A stretch of 64,000 nucleotides of DNA, taken from contig JAFDWZ010000024.1 in assembly GCA_018268195.1 (NCBI GenBank), positions 1-64,000 on the forward strand, read 5' to 3'. The notes beneath the pieces were generated by a model that saw nothing but the letters and a program-made list of their open reading frames with translations, ran no database searches and was not told where the DNA came from. Position 1 is the first letter of the stretch, and the number at the start of each line of letters is the position of its first letter. The DNA comes from Bacteroidota bacterium (GTDB taxonomy: Bacteria > Bacteroidota > Bacteroidia > AKYH767-A > OLB10). This document shows positions 24,157-32,374 of this stretch, in pieces. Position numbers and translations under genes: made by a program.

Positions 24157-25614
24157 TTATTTTTTCAGTATCACATTGGCCACTTTTTCGTAATCATTAT
24201 TGTAATGATGAGAACCCGGCAGTAAAATTATTTCAGCTCCCGTATTTGAAAAATTCGTTCGGGAATTTTCATCTTCCGAATCTCCAAAAATACATACAGG
24301 CTTTTTTCCTGACATACTTCTTACTTCCTTGATAACATCATACGTATCATTTGAATTTCCGAAGTTTAGCATATCGGATATATGTATTTCGAAATCTGCT
24401 GTTTCTGAGGGTGACAACATAAATGTCCGATGTATTTTCCCTGCAATTCCCGCTGGCATTTTCCTAATAATAAAAGGTAAAACATCAGCACCAAATGAAT
24501 AACCTGCAATGATAAACTTGTCATTCTTCCATAACTGCATGTAGTATTCTAATGCCTGCGAAATATCTGCTGCAGCTTCAGAAGGAGATTTTTCATTCCA
24601 AAAATATTTTTGAGAATCAAGCCCAACAACGGATATGCCTTTTGCTGCCAGCGACTGACAAAGCGATTGATCAAATCCCGTCCATCCTCCATCACCGGAA
24701 ATAAAAAATAAAAAAGGTAAAGTATCTCTCTTAGTTGCCGGAATTATGGTTAAAGGCAAATTTCCTGATAAGGTAAGTGTTGGGGAGGCCAACGTACTGT
24801 TGCCATTGTTTGTATTCATTCTTTCAGCATAAGATGGCGTTTCTTTTATTTTTTTAAGTGCAGCCGAAAATTGCGGCATCCAATTTTTGGGAACTGAAAA
24901 CCCATGACCTACTTTTGGCAATGAAACTAACTCTGCAAACTGTCCGCAGTTTTTTAAAAAATCTTCAGTAGTGCTATGACTGCAAACACTATCCTGCACA
25001 CCTTGTAAAACGATAAATGGGGCTTCCAACTTTTTACTTTCTTCCAGATAATAGGAACGATTCTCTTTTAAAGTATGTGTATGAAGACCTGAGCCATCAC
25101 ATAATGTTTTATTTAATTCAATATCGGGGCAAAATCCTAATGATATAGCGCCTTTAAATGTATTTGCAGGGGCCTGAGCCAAAGCACCATAAACCAAGGT
25201 TGCTCCGGAGGAATATCCTACCAATACGGGCTTCATATATTGTTTAAACTTATACTTCTTTTGAATGATAATACTCAACTCTTCCAAATCACCTGCCGGA
25301 TAATAACACTTTACATTTTGCTTTTCTAATGATTTAAAATAATTTCTAATGTTAAACCCTGCTACCATAGCACCTTCCTTTACAAATTGTTTTGCCATAT
25401 CAACAACACCTTTATTCCATCCACCATCACCCGAAGCAAAAATCACTATTGCATCAGGTACAGTTTCCGGATGATAAACTACTATCTTGCCAAATGCGCC
25501 ATACGATAAAGTATCAGTTGTTGATGCGAATGTGTCCGTATAAAAAAAGCAACCATACGAAAAAATTAAAGTGAACACATAAACAGATAATCTTTTAAAT
25601 TTAAAATCATTCAT
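24157..25614 (-). CDS. AcvB/VirJ-family alpha/beta hydrolase, probable lysyl-phosphatidylglycerol hydrolase
   Basis: A 485-residue exported protein with two VirJ-type alpha/beta-hydrolase units, as in AcvB. Unit 1 (about 40-265) has ASGDGGWNKG and the nucleophile elbow GYSSGATLVYG. Unit 2 (about 285-485) has ISGDGGWTGFD and GYSFGADVLPF, with a C-terminal GSHHYNN histidine. A signal sequence occupies residues 1-30. AcvB of Agrobacterium is reported to remove lysine from lysyl-phosphatidylglycerol in the periplasm. Here the gene directly follows an MprF-like synthase (33 nt), which makes the same role likely. This gives a synthesis/hydrolysis pair that could set membrane surface charge. Confidence 0.82.
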   Translation of the reverse strand: MNDFKFKRLSVYVFTLIFSYGCFFYTDTFASTTDTLSYGAFGKIVVYHPETVPDAIVIFASGDGGWNKGVVDMAKQFVKEGAMVAGFNIRNYFKSLEKQNVKCYYPAGDLEELSIIIQKKYKFKQYMKPVLVGYSSGATLVYGALAQAPANTFKGAISLGFCPDIELNKTLCDGSGLHTHTLKENRSYYLEESKKLEAPFIVLQGVQDSVCSHSTTEDFLKNCGQFAELVSLPKVGHGFSVPKNWMPQFSAALKKIKETPSYAERMNTNNGNSTLASPTLTLSGNLPLTIIPATKRDTLPFLFFISGDGGWTGFDQSLCQSLAAKGISVVGLDSQKYFWNEKSPSEAAADISQALEYYMQLWKNDKFIIAGYSFGADVLPFIIRKMPAGIAGKIHRTFMLSPSETADFEIHISDMLNFGNSNDTYDVIKEVRSMSGKKPVCIFGDSEDENSRTNFSNTGAEIILLPGSHHYNNDYEKVANVILKK

Positions 25615-25647
25615 AGTCTTAAAAGCTAATGTTGTATAATATTATAT

Positions 25648-28311
25648 TTAATAAGGCTTAATAACTTTTGACAAAATCACAGGCAATTGAAGTAAATCAT
25701 AATCATAAGAATACACCATATATTTATTAAACCATTCCGGGTCAAATTTATCCTTATATTCTCTTAATCCTTTGTAGTGCGAAAATGTTTTTATTTTTTC
25801 GTAAGCAAATTTCATTGATTTTTCTGAAAAATTTCCGGGCTTTTCAATACCGCTCAGAGCTACAAAACCCAAATTAACTTTATGTCCGTTTTGTGATTTC
25901 AGATACTCAAACATTTTAACCATAATGAAATCCATGGTTCCATTTGGCGCATTTTTTATATTGCGCATCAGGTCATAAGTTGCTTCTCCCTCTGCATAAT
26001 CAGGTATAATGTTCAGAAAAGCAATAATTTTTTCCTCACTATTCTCAATAGCTATTACCGTTTGTTGCTTGATTTCTTCCCATACAAACATGCCCTGCGA
26101 AAAAACAATCTCGCTTCTACCTTTTGAATCGAGCCATTCATCACTCACAGATTTAAGTTTTTGCAACACACCATCTTTAATGGGAGGTTGATATATTTTA
26201 GATGTATAGCCTCCTTCTTCAAGCTTTTTAATGGCGTTACGTATCGATTTTTTACTTCCTCCGGAAACTGAAAAGGTATCCAGATTAACCACGGCTTCCT
26301 GTCCTAATAAAATGGTTTTTTTCTTCAGCGATTTATATATTTCCAATGATTGTTCAGGCACTCTGTAAAATATATTTCTCAAACCGGCTGCAGAGCAGAA
26401 TTTATCAAATTCAGAAATGCAATTTTTTAATTCAACTTCATTAATAGCCACTGGATTTTCAAGTACAACAGCGTAGTTGCTAACGATACGATAGGATAAA
26501 AAAGCATTTTTATTTTCAGTCAGAAACAATTTTTTATCAGAGTACACTTTAAAATAATCTAATGCTGATGAACCATGATTTTTTATAAGCATTCTGGAAT
26601 GTTGCTCTATTTCACTCAAATTTTCCTGTTCATGATAAAACGGTTTTATTAAAGTAACTATAAGAAAAGTGATGGACAGAAATCCACATATTTTAATGGA
26701 TAATATAAAATTCTCTGCAAATACATGAGTAGTAACCAGGTCTGAGCTACCGATAAGTAAATAATTTAGTATAGTGTAGCGCAATGATTGCAAAAAACTA
26801 AAATCAATGTTGAAGTATTTTTTATCGAGGAAGTAAAATCCAATTACGCCATAAATAATTACTGCCATCATGCTTACAATAGATGTCTGCAATCCGAAAT
26901 TCCTCAATCGTGGATCAGATTTTACAACGTATTCTTTTCCGGTTATTAATAATCCTATGATAATGAATACTGCCAGTGATGCTTCTTCGTAATCCAGAGC
27001 CTTAACAATGTTGCCAATTACTGACAAAAAACAAAGTATTAATGCAAACCACCATGCTATTCTTAATCCTTTTAAAAGGAAAGCAGAAGTAATCAACATA
27101 AGCATGCCGGAAATTAAAATAAAATAGTTAGAAACGTGCATTAACTCCAATGGTATAAAATTCTTTACCCATGTGAGGCGTTGTGGAATTGCTGGTGTTA
27201 TGGCCGAAATGATATTGACAACACCCATGCAAAGAAGAAGTAATGCAGGAACAATGCGCATCAGCAATCTGTTAATTTTAATCAGAAACGAAATTGCTCC
27301 TGCAATTAATGGAAGCCAAAATTCGAAAAAGCGATAGAGAAACGTGATTGCTACTGCCGATACTGTTGTGAAACCGGAATGCACCAGCAAATACGACATT
27401 GAAAACTCAATAGCTCCAAGCCCTCTTAAAAAGGGTGAAGCGATTAAAAACAACACTGAAACAATATAGCAATTAAATGCATTCAGCAAATCAATTTGAA
27501 GATGGAGTGCATTCGCTGCAATAATCACATGCGCTACTCCGGTCATCTCAATAAGAAGGGAAATAATAATTGTAAACATTAAATGTTTCCTGTTCACAAC
27601 ATTATTCTTTATTTCATCGAATAAAAATATAACTGACGGAAAGTACTTCACTGCTAATCTGTGAACGAGCCCCTCAGAAACTATCGAACGATAAATAAAA
27701 ATCAAAACTGCCATTAATAACACTACAGCCAAAAGCATCAACCATGTGGTGGCAGCCACACTCCCACTAAAAATAAAAATCAAGAACACCGGTACTGCAA
27801 CTAAAATCACTGTAAGTATGCCGACAAAACCATATACTGAAGAAGCAATATGAATCTGTGATTCTTTCACGCCTTTATTTTTTATCATACCTGAAAAAAA
27901 TGCTAAGGACGACACCCCTCCTGCGGGTAAAAAAACACTGATAAAATTTCTTTTCAGGAATAATATTAAGGCATCATTAAATGAAATTGCTGCACTGACA
28001 GATCGAAAAGATTGCATATACATTAACGCCTGTAACACAATATAGAACAGAAACATTAATATCCCTGTCAATACCCATACACTGTCGGATAATATAATCG
28101 TATTTTTAATTTGACCTAATTCTGCTTTTTCGTGTTTTAGAAACCAAATGCCAATACCAATAAAAAGAAGTGTAAAAACAGATTGAATAATCATTCGTCC
28201 GTTTTCTCTAAGGTAAGGAAATAGTTTGCTCCATACCTGTTTTATTGGATTATGTTTTAATATACCATCCGTCATACTTCTAGTAAAACATCTAAATCGC
28301 TTTACAAACAT
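25648..28311 (-). CDS. MprF-like lysyl-phosphatidylglycerol synthase/flippase
   Basis: An 887-residue integral membrane protein. Residues about 40-340 form a flippase-like domain of eight or so helices. About 345-565 hold further helices. The C-terminal 300 residues are a DUF2156/GNAT-like aminoacyl-transferase domain (LDYFKVYSDKKLFL, SGGSKKSIRNAIKKLE, AFLNIIPDYAEGEATYDLMR, MVKMFEYLK). This order is that of MprF, which transfers an amino acid, commonly lysine, from charged tRNA to phosphatidylglycerol and flips the product outward. It decreases net negative charge and raises tolerance of cationic peptides. It sits between a small membrane gene and the AcvB-like hydrolase. The amino acid used cannot be read from sequence. 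Confidence 0.87.
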   Translation of the reverse strand: MFVKRFRCFTRSMTDGILKHNPIKQVWSKLFPYLRENGRMIIQSVFTLLFIGIGIWFLKHEKAELGQIKNTIILSDSVWVLTGILMFLFYIVLQALMYMQSFRSVSAAISFNDALILFLKRNFISVFLPAGGVSSLAFFSGMIKNKGVKESQIHIASSVYGFVGILTVILVAVPVFLIFIFSGSVAATTWLMLLAVVLLMAVLIFIYRSIVSEGLVHRLAVKYFPSVIFLFDEIKNNVVNRKHLMFTIIISLLIEMTGVAHVIIAANALHLQIDLLNAFNCYIVSVLFLIASPFLRGLGAIEFSMSYLLVHSGFTTVSAVAITFLYRFFEFWLPLIAGAISFLIKINRLLMRIVPALLLLCMGVVNIISAITPAIPQRLTWVKNFIPLELMHVSNYFILISGMLMLITSAFLLKGLRIAWWFALILCFLSVIGNIVKALDYEEASLAVFIIIGLLITGKEYVVKSDPRLRNFGLQTSIVSMMAVIIYGVIGFYFLDKKYFNIDFSFLQSLRYTILNYLLIGSSDLVTTHVFAENFILSIKICGFLSITFLIVTLIKPFYHEQENLSEIEQHSRMLIKNHGSSALDYFKVYSDKKLFLTENKNAFLSYRIVSNYAVVLENPVAINEVELKNCISEFDKFCSAAGLRNIFYRVPEQSLEIYKSLKKKTILLGQEAVVNLDTFSVSGGSKKSIRNAIKKLEEGGYTSKIYQPPIKDGVLQKLKSVSDEWLDSKGRSEIVFSQGMFVWEEIKQQTVIAIENSEEKIIAFLNIIPDYAEGEATYDLMRNIKNAPNGTMDFIMVKMFEYLKSQNGHKVNLGFVALSGIEKPGNFSEKSMKFAYEKIKTFSHYKGLREYKDKFDPEWFNKYMVYSYDYDLLQLPVILSKVIKPY

Positions 28312-28321
28312 AAGAACAAAG

Positions 28322-28636
28322 TCAGGCTATAACTTTAAAGGTTATAAGAAATGTTGCTATAAACAGTAAAAAAAGTCCCGACATGAAAATATAGTCAGCT
28401 AACAATTCCAGTTTTTCGCTATAAGCACCTGTGTTTCGCATACTCAAAAAACTAAGTATGGTACTAACCATAAAAATAAGAAAAGCAACAGTGGTTATCT
28501 CATCAACCAATGTTGAATCTCCAATTTTCAAAACACGGATAGAAGTCAGGACGATAAAACATAAACCTAACAGGTTGGAGCTGGCATTTAAAATATAGGG
28601 TGAATTATTGTTTCTTGAGGATCGCCTTTCAGTCAT
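28322..28636 (-). CDS. Small three-helix membrane protein in the mprF operon
   Basis: A 104-residue protein with three predicted membrane helices (about 21-40, 47-66 and 77-101) after a polar, Ser/Asn/Arg-rich N-terminus. No family is recognised. It ends 10 nt before the mprF-like gene on the same strand, so it is probably the first gene of that operon and could assist lipid modification or transport. That role is inferred from position only. No good TAnnTTTG box is seen upstream; TATCATTG is a 7/8 match. Confidence 0.65.
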   Translation of the reverse strand: MTERRSSRNNNSPYILNASSNLLGLCFIVLTSIRVLKIGDSTLVDEITTVAFLIFMVSTILSFLSMRNTGAYSEKLELLADYIFMSGLFLLFIATFLITFKVIA

Positions 28637-28681
28637 ATAAAATGATTGTACATAATTCTAAAGGTCAATGATAGGAATTAA

Positions 28682-28715
28682 ATCGGATACTTTGAAAAAT
28701 TTCAAAGTATCCGAT
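28682..28715 (-). terminator. Perfect 16-bp inverted repeat, possible terminator
   Basis: Arms of 16 bp (starting ATCGGATACTTTGAAA) around a 2-nt centre, 12 nt after the stop of the aromatic-rich lipoprotein gene. The T run that follows on the minus strand is weak (TTAATT), so it may act as a processing or stabilising hairpin instead. Confidence 0.55.
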
Positions 28716-28727
28716 AATTCAACTGTT

Positions 28728-29594
28728 CTATTTTCTAGGTTCTCTGCTCATGCCTCTGTTAGGCGCTGGTTCTCTCATTACAGGTCTTATTTCTTCCCTT
28801 CTAAATATTCGCTGTGGCATTGGTTGATGTTCACGCTCCGGAGTACGCGAAATCACAGGTCTGTAAACTTTTATCTTTTGATTCACTATTTCATGTTTGC
28901 CCGGCTTTTCCATTTGTTGAATTTTATAAACCGGAACTTCTTTTATTTTATCGTTCCTCAGTTCATGCCGTTCAGGCCCTGCTGCGTATCTGACATTATG
29001 TACTGTGGTAATCTGGTTTATAACTGTTGTTTGTCTGATGACGTTTATGTTTTTGGTGTTATTAATTATCACAGTATTAACTCGGGGATGCATTAAATCA
29101 TTGTCTCTGCAAAAAATCCATCTGTTTACCGGAATTCTGTCTATGAAAGAAAAATTTACATCTAAAGTCCATCCCGGTGCAAGAGGGTACCAACCAAAAT
29201 ATCCTCCCCCATGACGCCAGCAAACCCATGCAGGTGCCCATTCTGTATCAGGCAACCATACCCATCCATAATAGTCGTCATAAAACCATCGTCCATAATG
29301 GAATGGAGCCCATCCCCAATCATAATAACTAACCCATGCAGTACCTTCATCGGTATAAACCCAGTGCCCGTTGGTGTTATATGGAACAAAACCGGCAGGT
29401 ACATCAGGAATCCAGCAGTACCCGTGTTCAGGTATTTGGATCCATTTGCCAAAGGGCGAAAGATAGTCATAAAAATACTGAACGGTTATGTCTCCTGAAG
29501 GGGCTGATGTAAACTGATTGCCGGCACTTGCTACACATCCTGAAAATATCAAACCGATAATCAAAGTATAGGTCAATTTAATTTGATTTTTCAT
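28728..29594 (-). CDS. Aromatic-rich outer lipoprotein (DUF6600/YXWGXW-like)
   Basis: A 288-residue lipoprotein with lipobox IFSGC (Cys20). Residues 35-150 contain repeated Tyr/Trp/Pro/Gly motifs: SPFGKWIQIPEHGYCWIPDV, WGWAPFHYGRW, YGWVWLPDTEW and YFGWYPLAPG. These match the DUF6600/YXWGXW pattern of Bacteroidota envelope proteins. The C-terminal 90 residues are highly basic and Pro/Arg-rich (MPQRIFRREEIRPVMR) and probably disordered, which could bind polyanionic LPS or peptidoglycan. Function is not established. A 7/8 -7 match (TATCTTTT) lies upstream. It is followed by a perfect hairpin. Confidence 0.78.
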   Translation of the reverse strand: MKNQIKLTYTLIIGLIFSGCVASAGNQFTSAPSGDITVQYFYDYLSPFGKWIQIPEHGYCWIPDVPAGFVPYNTNGHWVYTDEGTAWVSYYDWGWAPFHYGRWFYDDYYGWVWLPDTEWAPAWVCWRHGGGYFGWYPLAPGWTLDVNFSFIDRIPVNRWIFCRDNDLMHPRVNTVIINNTKNINVIRQTTVINQITTVHNVRYAAGPERHELRNDKIKEVPVYKIQQMEKPGKHEIVNQKIKVYRPVISRTPEREHQPMPQRIFRREEIRPVMREPAPNRGMSREPRK

Positions 29595-29625
29595 CTTAAC
29601 TTATTTTTTAAAAGATATTTCTGAT

Positions 29626-30996
29626 TTAGTTTTTACGCAGAGGTTCAAAGTAGTTTGTTTTGGCAATAAAAATGTCGGAGTTTCCATTGCTGACAATTTC
29701 CTGTTTGCCGAAAAAACAATTTCTTTCGTAAACACCGGTGATATAGCAGTTATTATTATTATCAATGCTCATGGCTATTGGTCTGTCGTAGCCGTCACCT
29801 CCTGCACTATTGGCAGAAACTGCAATGCCTTTACTATTATACTTTACGATAAAGATATCCCAATCGCTATAGCTGCTGGAGTTAGAGTTGGCTGCGAATG
29901 TAGAATTGTAATCTCCACATACATATATATTGCCTGCTTTATCAAGTGAAATGGCTCTGCCTATTTCACCACCTCTTCCACCTGAACTTTTTACCCATGC
30001 GAGTTCACCTTTGTCATTGTATTTTGCAAGAAAATAATCGTCAGCGCCAACACTTTTAATTATCTGATCTGCAAATTTTGCTGAACCAATAAAGGAGCCG
30101 GTTACATAAATATTATTTAATGGATCTGTCACAACACCATAAGCCCTATCAGCCCCTTCACTACCTCCTGCCTGAACGCACCACATTACATTTCCTGATG
30201 GATTGACTTTAGCAACGAAAATATCATCATCACCTGAACTCAATAAACTTACTTTACCAAACTCTGCATTTCCACTGAACCATCCTGTAATTATTGCATT
30301 TCCATTGGCATCAGCGGCAATTGAAGTGGCTTCATCCTTACCGTTACCACCCATAGTTTTTAGCCAATTAAGTGACCCATCAGTAGAATAACTTGCTACA
30401 AAAATATCGGTAGCCCCTTTAGATTTAATTTGATTTGATTTAATTTTTATTTCTTTTTCAAAGATTCCTGTTACTAAAATATTTCCTTTATGATCCAAAG
30501 CCAGTGCTTTACCGTATTCAGAATTTATTCCTTCACTGGTTTGTATCCATTTTATATTACCATTATTATCATACTTTGCCAGAAAAAAATCTTTATCACC
30601 GCCACTCTGAATATTTATTCCTCCAAAATTTGAATTTGATGAAAAATATCCGGTAATATAAATGCTTCCATCTTTATCTAAGGCTATTCCATTTGCTTCA
30701 TCCAAATCACTTCCACCGGCTTGTTGTATCCAAAGTAATTTGCCGGAGGTGTCATATTTAGCAAGAAATATATCATAATATCCTTTGCTGGTAAGCTGTT
30801 TATCACCAAAAGTTGCAGTGCCTTTAAAATTACCAACCATGTAAACGTTACCTGCATCATCATTGGCAATGCCGGTTGCATAATCAACATCACTGCCACC
30901 CATTGTTTTTGCCCAATTCCATGTTTGAGCATTGGTGCTTCCTGCAATGCATACCATTGCTATAGCACTTGTCAGAATTCTTTTTATCTTTTTCAT
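29626..30996 (-). CDS. Secreted SBBP-repeat beta-propeller protein
   Basis: A 456-residue protein with a signal peptide (ending GSTNAQ, residue 24) and about eight tandem repeats of roughly 50 residues. Each repeat carries a pattern like A.D..GN.Y.TG.F.G...FG, then D.F.AKY...G.L.W. These are SBBP/beta-propeller repeats and would close a seven- or eight-bladed propeller. There is no enzymatic motif and, unlike many neighbours, no T9SS sorting domain: it stops shortly after the last blade (IAKTNYFEPLRKN). It is therefore probably periplasmic or otherwise surface-associated. The signal-peptide codons contain a nested inverted repeat (30935-30968). Confidence 0.8.
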   Translation of the reverse strand: MKKIKRILTSAIAMVCIAGSTNAQTWNWAKTMGGSDVDYATGIANDDAGNVYMVGNFKGTATFGDKQLTSKGYYDIFLAKYDTSGKLLWIQQAGGSDLDEANGIALDKDGSIYITGYFSSNSNFGGINIQSGGDKDFFLAKYDNNGNIKWIQTSEGINSEYGKALALDHKGNILVTGIFEKEIKIKSNQIKSKGATDIFVASYSTDGSLNWLKTMGGNGKDEATSIAADANGNAIITGWFSGNAEFGKVSLLSSGDDDIFVAKVNPSGNVMWCVQAGGSEGADRAYGVVTDPLNNIYVTGSFIGSAKFADQIIKSVGADDYFLAKYNDKGELAWVKSSGGRGGEIGRAISLDKAGNIYVCGDYNSTFAANSNSSSYSDWDIFIVKYNSKGIAVSANSAGGDGYDRPIAMSIDNNNNCYITGVYERNCFFGKQEIVSNGNSDIFIAKTNYFEPLRKN

Positions 30997-31033
30997 TTTC
31001 TTCAGAATTGAATGTTATTTAATAATTTCTATC

Positions 31034-31041
31034 CAAAAATA
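31034..31041 (-). promoter_or_regulatory. Putative -7 box (TATTTTTG) for the SBBP gene
   Basis: An exact TAnnTTTG match on the minus strand, 37 nt upstream of the ATG. No -33 TTTG at normal spacing. Confidence 0.45.
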
Positions 31042-31190
31042 ACTACACTTCATGATTATGAATTTATTTTTCGATGGAAAGGATAAAACACCCGATGAAA
31101 TGGCAAATTCTTCATTTTGGCAAATATTGCACTTACTGATTTTGTCAATTTAACATTTTTAAGTATCATACATTCGTTTTTTGCTTTAAC

Positions 31191-31225
31191 TAAAAATGCC
31201 TGTTGAATTGAATTCAACAGGCATT
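31191..31225 (-). terminator. Rho-independent terminator after the 206-aa lipoprotein
   Basis: Perfect 15-bp arms (starting AATGCCTGTTGAATT) separated by one base; the practical loop is larger because the centre is self-complementary. On the minus strand the stem runs into TTTTTAG. It starts 26 nt after the stop codon. Confidence 0.8.
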
Positions 31226-31251
31226 CTTAGTTAATTATTATTTGATTGGTA

Positions 31252-31872
31252 TTATTGGATTTGTCCACCCAGGTTGTTGCTATTGCTGATTATATTATTC
31301 AAGTTACCTACGTAAGACTGATCTCTCAGCATTGTTTCTACCTGTTTTCTAAGTTCAATTAACGGCAAAGGATAGTTCTGTCCATTATCAATTAATGATA
31401 CGGGAGCTATATCTTCTGCCAACTGATAAGTTGTTATCACATCAGGAGAATCAGGTATAGCTGTTAGTAAATCTTTTATGTTATAAAATACAGGGCTAAT
31501 CAAGTTCTGAATATTATTTACAACATCCAGCGAAACATTATACCTATATGTTCCAATTTTGGCAACATCACTCACTCCCTGAAACACTACTTCACCATTA
31601 TTATAAAGTGATATTGTGTAATCAGGTTCAGGATTAACGGTATAACCCGGTTGATGACTTATTGATACTAAAACATATCTGTTATCATTCCTTAAAGGTG
31701 GAGCAATGTCGCTGTTTGATTTAGTACCGGGAGCTTTTGTAAAGGCGCTTTCAGGTTGGTTTAATCCCGGAATGGGAACTTCAGTTTTATCACAACCGGC
31801 TAATAATAAAGTTGAGGTTAGAGTCAGTGCCAATGCACTTCTGGAAACGATTTTGAATGCTGAGCTTTTCAT
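31252..31872 (-). CDS. Lipoprotein, 206 aa, resembling DUF6438
   Basis: Lipobox LLAGC places the lipidated Cys at residue 27. A linker rich in Pro, Ser and Asn follows. The domain at about 65-135 (VLVSISHQPGYTVNPEPDYT, ISLYNNGEVVFQG, KIGTYRYNVS) resembles DUF6438, a small beta domain of unknown function found in Bacteroidota lipoproteins. The last 60 residues are helical with Asn-rich ends. A near-match -7 box (TAACTTTA) is found about 50 nt upstream, and a strong terminator follows, so it is probably a single-gene unit. Exact role unknown. Confidence 0.68.
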   Translation of the reverse strand: MKSSAFKIVSRSALALTLTSTLLLAGCDKTEVPIPGLNQPESAFTKAPGTKSNSDIAPPLRNDNRYVLVSISHQPGYTVNPEPDYTISLYNNGEVVFQGVSDVAKIGTYRYNVSLDVVNNIQNLISPVFYNIKDLLTAIPDSPDVITTYQLAEDIAPVSLIDNGQNYPLPLIELRKQVETMLRDQSYVGNLNNIISNSNNLGGQIQ

Positions 31873-32103
31873 TTTGTTTAATTTTTAACTGTTCAACTTA
31901 TTTCTTTTAAATGTTGAAGTAAAGTTACCTCTGCAAGCAGGCTAATCGGGAATTTATTCGATGAAACAGCTCTCTTCTAAGCCGAAAAGAACAAATACTT
32001 ATTTGTATAAAATCAGAGCAATTAAATTGTACGTTATTTTAAGAATGGGGGCTTTGTTCCGTTCAAAGTATAGGCTTATTATTTTCTTATCACAAATAGG
32101 CAT

Positions 32104-32138
32104 AAAAAAAACACCTCACATAATAACTATGTGAGGTG
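32104..32138 (-). terminator. Rho-independent terminator
   Basis: A perfect 11-bp stem (CACCTCACATA with its complement), 5-nt loop, followed on the minus strand by a run of eight T. It is 236 nt past the hybrid kinase stop, consistent with either a separate short RNA or a long 3' end. Confidence 0.88.
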
Positions 32139-32260
32139 ACAACAACTCTAAACTGATGAAAAAACAATTGATGCATTTATTTAACTCAGAACATTACTTT
32201 TCTTCTCTGGTGGATTTTTATTCCCGACATTCATATTAACTCAGTCTTCCTTTGCTGTTT
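32104..32260 (-). ncRNA. Candidate small RNA or micro-ORF transcript
   Basis: This is the only long gene-free stretch (31873-32374). On the minus strand an exact -7 box (TATCTTTG, 32274-32267) is followed about 150 nt later by a strong intrinsic terminator (32104-32138). The unit would yield an RNA of about 155 nt. It contains overlapping tiny frames: 11 codons ending in TGA, directly followed by an ATG opening 17 codons (32234-32181, MNVGNKNPPEKKSNVLS). It may be a regulatory RNA, a peptide-coding message or simply the tail of the histidine kinase transcript. The rest of the gap, 31926-32100 and 32275-32374, shows nothing I can name. Confidence 0.35.
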
Positions 32261-32266
32261 CTTCAT

Positions 32267-32274
32267 CAAAGATA
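32267..32274 (-). promoter_or_regulatory. -7 box (TATCTTTG) of the candidate small RNA
   Basis: An exact TAnnTTTG match on the minus strand, 129 nt before the terminator stem begins. The -33 TTTG is absent at standard spacing; a TTTG lies only 6 nt upstream. Confidence 0.4.
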
Positions 32275-32374
32275 CAAGTACAAAATCGGCATTCTTATGT
32301 TTTTTAGACGAACCGGGAAAAAGTGTAGTTGAAAACGGTTATAGAATCGTTTAAACTTGATTCAATTTTAAAAA

